A stretch of DNA of 19,151 nucleotides from NCBI GenBank assembly GCA_031993545.1, contig DAMAHZ010000059.1:1-19151 (forward strand), in the 5' to 3' direction. The notes below the pieces were generated by a model, which was given only the letters and a program-made list of their open reading frames with translations, was not told the DNA's origin and searched no databases. Shown here in pieces: positions 8,935 through 15,440 of this stretch. Each line of letters begins with the position of its first letter. The stretch's first letter is position 1. The translations under genes and the position numbers were made by a program. The DNA is from UBA1535 sp002323775. GTDB lineage: Bacteria > Bacillota > Clostridia > Tissierellales > Sedimentibacteraceae.

Positions 8935-9007
8935 ATGCACCGAATTTGTCTTTAGCAAACTTTGTACATTGCACAAAGTTTTCATGGCATTTTGTACATA
9001 GGTGCAT
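8935..9007 (+). promoter_or_regulatory. Structured leader that can pair the kinase ribosome binding site
   Basis: The outer arms ATGCACC (8935-8941) and GGTGCAT (9001-9007) are perfectly complementary. Inside them AAACTTTGT (8957-8965) and ACAAAGTTT (8973-8981) form a 9-bp stem with a 7-base loop. The 3' outer arm contains the only good ribosome binding site (AGGTG, 9000-9004) for the ATG at 9017. A second TGCAC (8970-8974) can compete for the same GTGCA, so two folds are possible. TTTGTACAT also occurs twice (8961-8969, 8991-8999). I recognise no known riboswitch class. Confidence 0.5.
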
Positions 9008-9016
9008 GACATAATA

Positions 9017-9928
9017 ATGAAAAAAATATTAGTAATAGGTTCAACGGTTGTTGATATTATAATAAATGTTAATTATTTGCCTGGCACTGGACAAGATGTC
9101 AATGTCATAACTCAGGAAATGTCACTCGGTGGTTGTGCCTACAATGTATCAGATACTTTAAGACATTTTGATGTCCCATATGTATTATTTTCACCGGTAG
9201 GAACTGGAATATACGGTGATTTTGTCAGAAAAGAATTAGAAGCAAGAAATATTTCAACACCAGTACCAACACCTAATATGGATAATGGCTGTTGTTATTG
9301 CTTCATCGAACCATCTGGAGAAAGAACATTCATATCTAACCATGGTGCAGAATATTTAATACATAAAGAATGGCTTGAAGAAATAGATACATCACAAATA
9401 GAGGCAATCTACATCTGCGGACTTGAAATAGAAGATGATACAGGCTCTGAAATAGTAGATTTTTTAGAAAAAAATAAAAATATACCAGTGTTTTTTGCTC
9501 CAGGCCCAAGAATTAATTCTATACCTACAGAATTATTATATAGAATATTCAAGCTTTCGCCAATATTGCACCTAAATGATGATGAAGCATATCAATTTAC
9601 CAATAAAATTGAGTTAATTGAAGCAGTTAAATGCTTGCATAAATTAACAAATAATATAATTGTAGTAACCTGTGGATGCAAAGGCGCTTGTTATTACGAA
9701 AATGGAAAATTAAGTCATATTGACGCAGTAAAAGTAAAGCAAATAGATACAATAGGAGCAGGGGACGCACATATAGGTTCGGTCATGGCTTGCTACTACA
9801 AAAAATATGACATGGAAAAATCAGTAAAGATTGCAAACTTAGTTTCATCAGCTGTTGTAGAAACAAAAGGTGCATTACTTTCTGATGAAAGATTTGATAG
9901 AATTAATAATGAAATTAAAAACCTATAA
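9017..9928 (+). CDS. PfkB-family carbohydrate/nucleoside kinase
   Basis: 303 residues of the ribokinase/PfkB fold, which phosphorylates sugars or nucleosides with ATP. The N-terminus KKILVIGSTVVDIIINV carries the family's first strand and its Asp. SLGGCAYNVSDTLRHF is the GG-N substrate-lid motif. DTIGAGDAHIGS near the C-terminus is the second PfkB signature, with D250 as catalytic base. I cannot tell the substrate from the sequence. A GTG at 9002 is in frame and would add MHDII; the ATG at 9017 is preferred because KKILVIG is the usual start and AGGTG lies 12 bases upstream. It has its own promoter, a structured leader and a strong terminator, so it seems to be a single-gene unit, possibly controlled at translation. 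Confidence 0.9.
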   Translation: MKKILVIGSTVVDIIINVNYLPGTGQDVNVITQEMSLGGCAYNVSDTLRHFDVPYVLFSPVGTGIYGDFVRKELEARNISTPVPTPNMDNGCCYCFIEPSGERTFISNHGAEYLIHKEWLEEIDTSQIEAIYICGLEIEDDTGSEIVDFLEKNKNIPVFFAPGPRINSIPTELLYRIFKLSPILHLNDDEAYQFTNKIELIEAVKCLHKLTNNIIVVTCGCKGACYYENGKLSHIDAVKVKQIDTIGAGDAHIGSVMACYYKKYDMEKSVKIANLVSSAVVETKGALLSDERFDRINNEIKNL

Positions 9929-9933
9929 AATAT

Positions 9934-9968
9934 AAAAAATTCTGATAAAAATATTATCAGAATTTTTT
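9934..9968. terminator. Intrinsic terminator after the PfkB gene
   Basis: A 15-base arm ending TTCTGATAA (9934-9948) pairs fully with TTATCAGAA and the following T run (9954-9968) around a 5-base loop. The A tract on one side and T tract on the other let it work in both directions. Confidence 0.85.
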
Positions 9969-9969
9969 A

Positions 9970-9998
9970 TTGACAACTATTACGTTTAGTGATATACT
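9970..9998 (+). promoter_or_regulatory. Strong sigma-A promoter of the padR operon
   Basis: TTGACA (9970-9975) and TATACT (9993-9998) are 17 bases apart, very near consensus. The expected transcript start is about 10005, so the operator dyad covers it. Confidence 0.85.
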
Positions 9999-10034
9999 GC
10001 TATTACAGTAAACGATATAAAGTATACTGTAATA
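9995..10034 (+). promoter_or_regulatory. Dyad operator, probably for the PadR protein
   Basis: TATTACAGTA (10001-10010) and TACTGTAATA (10025-10034) form a perfect 10-bp inverted repeat with a 14-base spacer. A third half-site TACTG (9995-9999) overlaps the -10 box and pairs with CAGTA (10006-10010). CGTTTA (9983-9988) and TAAACG (10009-10014) give a wider dyad. The position over the -10 box and start point fits autorepression by the PadR product; this is inferred. Confidence 0.6.
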
Positions 10035-10047
10035 ATGGAGGATAAGG

Positions 10048-10389
10048 ATGAGAGACAATATTAAAGGTGGTGCATTGACTGAAACAACTTTTTTTATTTT
10101 ATTATCATTATATAGACCCAATCATGGATATGGAATTATGCAATTCATTGAAAAAGAAACAGATGGAAGACTTTTATTAGGAGCCGGGACATTATATGGT
10201 GCTATAAATACATTGACAAAAAAAGGATGGATTAAACTATATAGTGAGGATAGTGGTGGGAAAAAAGAATATTTAATAACAGAAGATGGTAAAAAAATTT
10301 CAGAGATTGAGTTAAATAGGCTTAAACAGATATATAGTATCGCTAATAAAATAGTAGGAGGAAATATAAATGATAATAAAGAAATATAG
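10048..10389 (+). CDS. PadR family transcriptional regulator
   Basis: 113 residues, the size of a short PadR (subfamily 2) winged-helix regulator. The N-terminal helix GGALTETTFFILLSLYRPNHGYGIMQFIE is typical, followed by the recognition region LGAGTLYGAINTLTKKGWI and the wing GGKKEYLITEDGKK. Such proteins are usually dimeric repressors that sense phenolic compounds, drugs or envelope stress. The ATG has GGAGGATAAGG upstream. It begins an operon whose next gene, the DUF2812 protein, overlaps it by 20 bases, so the two are translationally linked. A near-consensus promoter with dyad operator stands directly upstream, indicating autoregulation. Effector unknown. Confidence 0.93.
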   Translation: MRDNIKGGALTETTFFILLSLYRPNHGYGIMQFIEKETDGRLLLGAGTLYGAINTLTKKGWIKLYSEDSGGKKEYLITEDGKKISEIELNRLKQIYSIANKIVGGNINDNKEI

Positions 10390-10978
10390 ATACTTTTTTA
10401 GCTTTATAGACGCTCAAGAAAAATGGTTAAATAATATGGCAAGCCTCGGATATAGATTAATAGATACAAAAAAATTAAAGTATGAATTTGAAACATCTAA
10501 TATTAATGAATATGAATATTGCTTAGAATTTGTAGGCAATAAATCTAACAAGCAAATAGACGAATATAAATTATTCTTAGAACAGATGGGATATAATGTT
10601 TTTACCAAAAATATTAATCTAAATTACTCAATAGGAAAAATATCTTGGCGTCCATATAGCAGAGGTATAGGACAAATCTCTACATCTCCTGGTAATTTTA
10701 ATAAGGAAATACTGATAATTGAAAAAAAGAGAGATGGTAAACCATTTAATATTTATAGCAATTATGAAGATTTAATCAATTATTATAAACCTTTTCAAAA
10801 TATGAATTTATACTTATTAATAATTGATTTGTTAATGCTTGCTTTTATTTGCACTCATTCTTTTAATGTGTTTGGAATAATTGCATTATTGCCTATAGCA
10901 ATTTTTCTAATAATACAATATTATAGATATATGTCAAAAATAAATCAATATAAAAAATTTAATAAAATAAATGAGTAG
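10370..10978 (+). CDS. DUF2812 domain membrane protein
   Basis: 202 residues. The N-terminal ~110 residues match what I know of DUF2812: KKYRYFFSFIDAQEKWLNNMASLGYRL with the conserved EKWLN and LA/SxGYRL pattern, then YEYCLEFVGNK. Two hydrophobic helices lie at about residues 143-162 and 165-183, followed by a Lys-rich tail. DUF2812 genes are commonly paired with a padR gene, as here; the function is unknown, and a membrane-linked partner or target of the regulator is inference. The ATG at 10370 lies inside padR, with AGGAGG at 10356-10361, so translation is coupled. The lipoprotein gene follows after 14 bases. Confidence 0.85.
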   Translation: MIIKKYRYFFSFIDAQEKWLNNMASLGYRLIDTKKLKYEFETSNINEYEYCLEFVGNKSNKQIDEYKLFLEQMGYNVFTKNINLNYSIGKISWRPYSRGIGQISTSPGNFNKEILIIEKKRDGKPFNIYSNYEDLINYYKPFQNMNLYLLIIDLLMLAFICTHSFNVFGIIALLPIAIFLIIQYYRYMSKINQYKKFNKINE

Positions 10979-10992
10979 AGGAGAATTAAATA

Positions 10993-11376
10993 ATGAAAAA
11001 AATTATTTTAATTATTTTAGTATTAATAATATCTATTAGCTTTGCTGGATGTACATATGGGAGTCAATTCACAATTGGCTCAATTGAGAACAATACATTA
11101 TCTTCAATGTCGATGAAATATGCGAAGTTTTCAGGTAACAAAAATAAAAACATAACTGTAAATGAAGGGGATACATGCGTTGTTTCTGTTGATATAAAAA
11201 CAGAAGAAGGAAAAATAGACTTACTTATAAAAGATGATAATGAAAATATAGCTTATGAAGGCCATAATATTCCTACATCTAATTTTACCGTAAAATTAAG
11301 TGAAGCTGGAAAATATAAAATAAGCATTGAAGCAAAAAGTCATAAAGGTAGTTACACAATCAAATGGGGTAAATAG
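10993..11376 (+). CDS. Small secreted lipoprotein
   Basis: 127 residues. A lysine start and hydrophobic signal peptide (KKIILIILVLIISIS) lead to the lipobox FAGC, with C20 as the expected lipidation site. The mature part (~108 residues) is beta-rich with no named motif that I recognise; it has a repeated pattern of short strands (IDLLIKDDNENIAYEG, NFTVKLSEAGKYKISIEA) that resembles an Ig-like or C2-like sandwich. AGAGGAG (10977-10983) is a good ribosome binding site. It is third in the padR-DUF2812-lipoprotein operon and ends before a strong hairpin. The context suggests an envelope function controlled by the PadR regulator; the role itself is unknown. Confidence 0.8.
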   Translation: MKKIILIILVLIISISFAGCTYGSQFTIGSIENNTLSSMSMKYAKFSGNKNKNITVNEGDTCVVSVDIKTEEGKIDLLIKDDNENIAYEGHNIPTSNFTVKLSEAGKYKISIEAKSHKGSYTIKWGK

Positions 11377-11451
11377 AATATTGATTTTATAATACTAATT
11401 CTATTTGATAAGTAAATATAATAAAGATTTTTATACAGTTAAAATACAACT

Positions 11452-11493
11452 AAACCCAAATGACCAGAACTTTTGTTCATGGTATTTGGGTTT
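11452..11493. terminator. Long hairpin between the convergent lipoprotein and corA genes
   Basis: AAACCCAAAT (11452-11461) pairs with ATTTGGGTTT (11484-11493). Inside, ACCA/TGGT and GAAC/GTTC extend the stem to 18 bp with two single-base bulges and a TTTT loop. It sits between two converging genes and probably ends both, although the T tracts are short. Confidence 0.7.
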
Positions 11494-11545
11494 AAACTTT
11501 ATCAATGACAAGCAAATGACGCTTATTAATTTTTATGATTTAATT

Positions 11546-12373
11546 CTAAAACCATTTTTTACGTTTAAATATTATTAAACATATTATGGTTATTAATATG
11601 CTTAATCCAATAACAAATGTATATCCATGCTGCCAAGAGAATTCAGGCATTTGAAGATTCATTCCATACCATCCAACTATTAAAGTTAAAGGTAGAAATA
11701 TTGAAGTTATAACAGTAAACACACGCATCAAGTTGTTTTGTTCAATGTCTATTTGTGCTTGATAGGCTTCACGAACTTGAGTTACATAATCTCTTATATT
11801 TAGAACATTAGAAAATAGCCTGTCAATTCTGCTATCTAAAATATTAAAATATCTAAGACTATCTTCAGATATTAGATTGTTCTCATTTTGAACAAGCCCT
11901 TCAAAAATCCTATTTAACTGCTCATAGTATTTTTTTAGTTGCAATAATTCACGCCTATATCTAATAATTTCTTTAGTACATTCTTTCTTTGAGTTAGTGA
12001 GTAAATCATCTTCTGTTTCGGTTATTTCTTCTTCTAAAGTCTCTAAATAATTTGTATCTTCTTTTATTAGACCCGCAAAGAAGTTGTATATCATTTTTTC
12101 AATTGAATCATCTTTTTTAAATAACTTATGAACTTTTTCAAAGCTTCGTTCATTTTCACAAATAAAAAATATGTTTCTATCACTAAAATGAATAATAATT
12201 TGTGATGGAAGTTCCTGAGGAGCATCAATATCATGCCAATCAAAGGATAATAAATTAAATCTAGCATGACTTTCAAATTTACCAATTTGACCATTAATTA
12301 TATGTTCCATACTATATTTATCAATATGTTTTTCTATTTGCTCTATTTCATTAAAAAGCAATATTTTTTCCAT
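11546..12373 (-). CDS. CorA-like magnesium/divalent cation transporter
   Basis: 275 residues of the 2-TM-GxN family: a long helical cytoplasmic domain (coiled-coil-rich, residues ~70-210) and two C-terminal membrane helices. The first helix ends in the channel signature GMN (237-239) within VGWYGMNLQMPE, the second ends in a basic tail KRKKWF. The protein is shorter than classical CorA, mainly at the N-terminus. I chose the ATG at 12373 because AGGT lies 7 bases upstream and MEKILLFNEI looks like a start; reading further upstream adds 41 unconserved residues almost to lexA. The gene follows lexA on the same strand after 128 bases with only a weak hairpin between them (GGATT/AATCC), so some read-through from lexA is possible. 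Confidence 0.88.
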   Translation of the reverse strand: MEKILLFNEIEQIEKHIDKYSMEHIINGQIGKFESHARFNLLSFDWHDIDAPQELPSQIIIHFSDRNIFFICENERSFEKVHKLFKKDDSIEKMIYNFFAGLIKEDTNYLETLEEEITETEDDLLTNSKKECTKEIIRYRRELLQLKKYYEQLNRIFEGLVQNENNLISEDSLRYFNILDSRIDRLFSNVLNIRDYVTQVREAYQAQIDIEQNNLMRVFTVITSIFLPLTLIVGWYGMNLQMPEFSWQHGYTFVIGLSILITIICLIIFKRKKWF

Positions 12374-12501
12374 GTATTTACCTATACATCTACTGCAAGT
12401 GATACAATATATACAAAAATCAATGCAGAGATTAGATGCTTTCTTTTTATTGTATATTATATATTTCTTAAAACGGATTTTTATAAAGTAATCCACTAAT
12501 A

Positions 12502-13128
12502 CTATTTGTATCTTCTAACAAGTCCTTTAACAATACCTAAAATACTAACTTCTTTAACTATTATTGGCTCCATTGAGCTGTTTTCAGGCTGCAATCTAAT
12601 GTGATTCTTTTCCTTATAAAATGTCTTAACAGTTGCAGAATCATCTAATAGTGCAACTACAATATCGCCATTTTTAGCAACATTTTGTTTATTGACAACA
12701 ACATAATCTCCATCCAATATCCCAGCTTCAATCATGCTGTCACCTTTAATTTTTAATACATAAGATTCACTATTACCGATAAAGTCTATTGAGACAGGGA
12801 GCAAATCCTCTACATTTTCAACAGCGAGTAGAGGTGAACCAGCTGCTACATTTCCTAAGATAGGCAGATAAACCACCTCTTGCTTTGGTAAGTCCGCATA
12901 TGGATTATCAATATCTGTAACTTCAATTGCACGCATTTTATTGCTACCCTTAACTATATATCCTTTTTTCTCAAGAGTTGTCAAATGTGCATGAACAGAA
13001 GAAGTAGAGTTTAATCCTGTTGCCTTACACATCTCTCTAACAGATGGGGGATATCCTCTTGTAGACAGTTCCTTTTTTATATACTCTAATATCTTTATCT
13101 GAATTCCACTTAAATCTTCATAAGCCAT
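12502..13128 (-). CDS. lexA: LexA repressor, SOS response regulator
   Basis: 208 residues. The winged helix-turn-helix is at ~6-70 (YPPSVREMCKATGLNSTSSVHAHL). The RecA-stimulated self-cleavage site is A96-G97 in NVAAGSP. The catalytic Ser-Lys pair is S131 (GDSM) and K168 (ATVK), the same 37-residue spacing as in E. coli LexA. I chose the ATG at 13128 (MAYEDLSG), with GGTG about six bases upstream. Starts at 13140 (ATG) and 13137 (GTG) add three or four residues; they have AAAGG very close and cannot be excluded. The promoter TTGATT-17-TATAAT lies upstream, with a palindrome CAAACAATTGTTTG over its -35 box, fitting autorepression. It is divergent from a LysM gene carrying a perfect SOS box. 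Confidence 0.97.
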   Translation of the reverse strand: MAYEDLSGIQIKILEYIKKELSTRGYPPSVREMCKATGLNSTSSVHAHLTTLEKKGYIVKGSNKMRAIEVTDIDNPYADLPKQEVVYLPILGNVAAGSPLLAVENVEDLLPVSIDFIGNSESYVLKIKGDSMIEAGILDGDYVVVNKQNVAKNGDIVVALLDDSATVKTFYKEKNHIRLQPENSSMEPIIVKEVSILGIVKGLVRRYK

Positions 13129-13206
13129 AATGTTCACCATTACCTTTCATCTATTATATATTTATTATTTTTATTGTAATTTCAATATTTTTTTATTTTA
13201 TTTTAT

Positions 13207-13235
13207 ATTATAACATAAAATAAAATAAAAATCAA
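13207..13235 (-). promoter_or_regulatory. lexA promoter
   Basis: On the minus strand TTGATT (13235-13230) and TATAAT (13212-13207) are exactly 17 bases apart. Confidence 0.75.
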
Positions 13236-13246
13236 ACAATTGTTTG
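13233..13246. promoter_or_regulatory. Variant LexA box over the lexA -35 region
   Basis: CAAACAATTGTTTG is a perfect 14-bp palindrome and fits the relaxed Firmicutes pattern CRAAC-N4-GTTYG, with symmetric changes from CGAAC-N4-GTTCG. It overlaps the -35 box of lexA by three bases. Confidence 0.6.
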
Positions 13247-13265
13247 GAAATTTTTCAAAAAAGTA

Positions 13266-13294
13266 TTGACAAGGAACAAACGTTCTGATATTAT
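13266..13294 (+). promoter_or_regulatory. SOS-controlled promoter of the LysM gene
   Basis: TTGACA (13266-13271) and TATTAT (13289-13294) are 17 bases apart, with a LexA box filling the spacer. Confidence 0.85.
13274..13285. promoter_or_regulatory. Consensus LexA (SOS) box
   Basis: GAACAAACGTTC is a perfect match to GAAC-N4-GTTC, placed between the -35 and -10 boxes of the LysM gene, where bound LexA would block RNA polymerase. Confidence 0.88.
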
Positions 13295-13304
13295 AAAAAT
13301 ATAC

Positions 13305-13318
13305 CAAACAAACATTCG
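13305..13318. promoter_or_regulatory. Weak second LexA box downstream of the start point
   Basis: CAAACAAACATTCG matches CRAAC-N4-GTTYG at all but one base and lies just past the expected start of the LysM transcript. Confidence 0.4.
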
Positions 13319-13360
13319 AAAATTTGCTGTAATAGAAATGGTAAATATATTATATAAAAA

Positions 13361-13377
13361 TATAGCTGAAAGCTATA
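13361..13377 (+). repeat. Hairpin just upstream of the LysM ribosome binding site
   Basis: TATAGCT and AGCTATA enclose GAA, ending four bases before GAGAGGA (13381-13387). It may stabilise the leader or tune translation. Confidence 0.4.
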
Positions 13378-13393
13378 AGAGAGAGGAAATAAA

Positions 13394-13699
13394 ATGATAA
13401 TACTAAATAAATACAGAGTGACAAATATTAAAAGATTTAGAGTTTTTATGTTTTCATTAGTTCTAATAATAAGTCTTATAATATTTATGATAATATCATC
13501 ATTTACAAAAGTATATTCAGCAAATGCACTTAAATTCGAACGTGTATATGTTGAAAAAGGGGATAGCTTATGGAAAATAGCGTCTCAATTTAACAATAAT
13601 CTAAGGATAGATGATTTTATACATACAATAGAGAAACTAAACAAAATAACCAACAGTGAAATATACCCCGGAGATACACTGTTAATACCTATATACTAA
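13394..13699 (+). CDS. YneA-like SOS-induced LysM membrane protein, probable cell-division inhibitor
   Basis: 101 residues: a basic N-terminus, one membrane helix at about 18-38, then a LysM domain (~51-99: YVEKGDSLWKIASQF ... IYPGDTLLIPIY) that would lie outside the cell on peptidoglycan. In Bacillus subtilis YneA has the same layout, is divergent from lexA, is repressed by LexA and delays division during the SOS response. Here the gene is likewise divergent from lexA and has a perfect LexA box in its promoter, so I infer the same role. The sequence alone does not prove orthology to YneA, as the pattern TM plus LysM is short. GAGAGGA at 13381-13387 precedes the ATG. Confidence 0.85.
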   Translation: MIILNKYRVTNIKRFRVFMFSLVLIISLIIFMIISSFTKVYSANALKFERVYVEKGDSLWKIASQFNNNLRIDDFIHTIEKLNKITNSEIYPGDTLLIPIY

Positions 13700-13719
13700 T
13701 AGTATCTCTAATACTATTA
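13697..13719 (+). terminator. AT-rich hairpin overlapping the LysM stop codon
   Basis: TAATAGTAT (starting at the TAA) and ATACTATTA pair around CTCTA. No T tract follows, so termination would be weak. Confidence 0.35.
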
Positions 13720-13779
13720 AAATATAAAGGAATATTTTGTAATGAATAAAAAGAAATTATTAAACGAATTATAAAAGCG

Positions 13780-13808
13780 TTGACAAAATATAAATGTTCT
13801 GTCATTAT
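13780..13808 (+). promoter_or_regulatory. Promoter resembling the LysM SOS promoter, with half a LexA box
   Basis: TTGACA (13780-13785) and CATTAT (13803-13808) are 17 bases apart. The spacer holds GTTCTG (13796-13801) at the same place as in the LysM promoter, and TTGACAA, AAA and ATTAT also line up. The left half of the LexA box is degraded to ATAT. Confidence 0.6.
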
Positions 13809-13867
13809 ATGAGAATAGTAAATAAATATTTTTATCAAATAAATTTATATAATATGAGGTGAAAGAG

Positions 13868-14215
13868 ATGAAAAATAATTTTTCTGAGATTAAATTGTTC
13901 CAGGTCAAACCTGATAAGTTTAATGAATTTGAAGAATTTATATTAGGCATTATAGATAAACAAAAACAGCAGCTCGGCTGTATCGACATTAAATATATAA
14001 AGAGATTTTATACTATAGACGGAGTTGAGCTTGGAGATCCGCCAAGAGAACTTACGAAAATAGTGAAATGTGTAAAATATTTTTCATATTGGGAATTTGA
14101 TAACAAAGAAAATTATGGAAAAGCAATTAAATGGTTTTTTGAAAATTATTTTAAGGAAATTCAAAAACTACTTATTATGCCATTTGACATAAATTGTGGA
14201 TATTGTGTAAATTAA
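13868..14215 (+). CDS. Small protein of unknown function beside the SOS genes
   Basis: 115 residues, no signal peptide or membrane helix. I do not recognise a family with certainty. The alternating strands and helices (EIKLFQVKPDKFNEFEEFILGIIDKQKQ ... VKYFSYWEFDNKENYGKAIKWFFENYFKEI) resemble a ferredoxin-like dimeric alpha/beta barrel, as in antibiotic-biosynthesis-monooxygenase or Dabb proteins; this is a guess from pattern only. Cys residues occur at ~36, 66, 110 and 113 (CGYC near the end). The ATG at 13868 has GAGGTG seven bases upstream; a GTG at 13859 overlaps that site and is less likely. It lies 168 bases after the LysM gene, with its own promoter that looks like a decayed copy of the LysM SOS promoter, so DNA-damage control is possible. 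Confidence 0.75.
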   Translation: MKNNFSEIKLFQVKPDKFNEFEEFILGIIDKQKQQLGCIDIKYIKRFYTIDGVELGDPPRELTKIVKCVKYFSYWEFDNKENYGKAIKWFFENYFKEIQKLLIMPFDINCGYCVN

Positions 14216-14228
14216 TCAATTAATTGAT
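14215..14228. repeat. Perfect 14-bp palindrome
   Basis: ATCAATTAATTGAT starts at the last base of the preceding stop codon. No function is assigned. Confidence 0.4.
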
Positions 14229-14268
14229 ATGCTAAAATCAGTTTTTATAGTATTACACAATACGTATA

Positions 14269-14315
14269 ATATAAGATATGATATCTAAACATAACTTATC
14301 TACCATATCTTATAT
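14269..14315. terminator. Large dyad between convergent genes
   Basis: ATATAAGATATG (14269-14280) and CATATCTTATAT (14304-14315) are perfect 12-bp arms around a 23-base loop. It lies between the small unknown gene and the recombinase, which converge, so a bidirectional terminator is plausible; no T tract supports it, and a protein-binding site is an alternative. Confidence 0.4.
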
Positions 14316-14360
14316 ATATAATAAAAATTGAAATCTGTTTAAAGACTATCCTTATAATTT

Positions 14361-15353
14361 TTACTTGCTATCATCATTTTTGATATCATCCATATATGTG
14401 CTAAGAGGATTGCTCTTAATTGCTTGCTTTAATCTTTCATCGTTGATATGCGTATATATTTGTGTTGTGGCAACACTTTCATGACCCAATATATCTTGAA
14501 GTGCTACGATATCAACATTTCCGTACTGATACATTAGGGTAGCGGCAGTATGTCTAAGCTTGTGCGGTGAAAATTTATTGTCACCAAGACCTGCAGCAAC
14601 CAAATATTTTTCAACAAGATGCTGTATAGCCCTTTGAGATATTCTTGTTCTGCGATTACTCAAAAACATAGCTTGCTCATGTCCTGCAATTGGGATATCT
14701 CTAACATCAAGATATTCTTCTATAGATTTTATACATGCAGAATTCAAGTAAATTGTACGCTCCTTGTTACCTTTACCTATAACAGTAAGTGTTTCGTTCT
14801 TATAATTGTTTAAATCAATACTGACGATTTCAGATAATCGAACACCACAATTTAAAAAAATCATTATTATAGCAAAATTTCTAAGCTTATGTTGTCCATC
14901 AATAGCTTCTAATAAAGCTTTTGATTGTTCAAGGGACAAATATATAGGTAATCTTTTGCTAGGTCTAGGGGCTTCAAGTCTATCAGCTGGATTTTCACTT
15001 ATAATGTTCATTATATTATAAAGATACCTGTAAAAAGATTTTAAACATGCTACTTTTCGAGCCTTTGTTCGGTTAGAATTATCTCTTTCCTTATCAATAA
15101 ACGAAATAAAAGCGTGCAAATCAAATAGATTAACTTTTTTAATAATATCTAAGTTAATTAAAAATATATCTATTTCTTCAAAAATAGAATTTGATGGCAC
15201 GAGCTTATATCTAAGGCACAAATATCTATGAAATGTTCTTAAATCTAAAAAATACTCATGAACAGTTTTAGGTGATTTACCTTTAATTGAGATAAGATAT
15301 TCTAAAAAATCACACATAGGGGAGGGTGCTAATTCATAATAATTGTATTCCAT
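14361..15353 (-). CDS. Tyrosine recombinase, XerC/XerD type
   Basis: 330 residues. An N-terminal SAM-like core-binding domain (~12-115: FLEYLISIKGKSPKTVHEYFLDLRTFHRYL ... ACLKSFYRYL) is followed by the catalytic domain with a complete active site: R172 (NCGVRLSE), K194 (GKGNKER), H264 and R267 (HKLRHT), H291 (LGH) and the nucleophile Y300 (TTQIYTH). Such enzymes resolve chromosome dimers at dif; some act on mobile elements. Size and the HKLRHT/LGHxSxxTTQIYTH pattern fit a housekeeping Xer protein. The N-terminal domain is a little longer than in XerC of E. coli. I see no excisionase, att sites or phage genes beside it. ATG with AGGAG eight bases upstream. The next upstream region is the hairpin-rich gap at 15354-15997. 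Confidence 0.92.
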   Translation of the reverse strand: MEYNYYELAPSPMCDFLEYLISIKGKSPKTVHEYFLDLRTFHRYLCLRYKLVPSNSIFEEIDIFLINLDIIKKVNLFDLHAFISFIDKERDNSNRTKARKVACLKSFYRYLYNIMNIISENPADRLEAPRPSKRLPIYLSLEQSKALLEAIDGQHKLRNFAIIMIFLNCGVRLSEIVSIDLNNYKNETLTVIGKGNKERTIYLNSACIKSIEEYLDVRDIPIAGHEQAMFLSNRRTRISQRAIQHLVEKYLVAAGLGDNKFSPHKLRHTAATLMYQYGNVDIVALQDILGHESVATTQIYTHINDERLKQAIKSNPLSTYMDDIKNDDSK

Positions 15354-15399
15354 AATAATTCTCCTAAATATTTATATTTTTTAATATATGATTTCTAAT

Positions 15400-15428
15400 A
15401 TTAAATAAAATTTATTTTCTACAAACAA
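15400..15428 (-). promoter_or_regulatory. Possible recombinase promoter
   Basis: On the minus strand TTGTTT (15428-15423) and TTTAAT (15405-15400) are 17 bases apart, 47 bases upstream of the ATG. Confidence 0.45.
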
Positions 15429-15440
15429 GAATAAATTTTA

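Noticed and set aside
12374..12496. CorA start extended upstream to 12496.
   Set aside because: The added 41 residues are Cys- and Lys-rich, unlike any CorA N-terminus, lack a ribosome binding site, and nearly reach the lexA stop codon.
13697..13719. Hairpin at the LysM stop as a strong terminator separating the two SOS-region genes.
   Set aside because: The stem is almost all A-T and no T tract follows, so read-through into the next gene is likely; kept only as a weak terminator.
14361..15353. The tyrosine recombinase as the integrase of an integrated element.
   Set aside because: No excisionase, relaxase, phage or cargo genes, no tRNA target and no direct repeats flank it; the neighbours are housekeeping genes.
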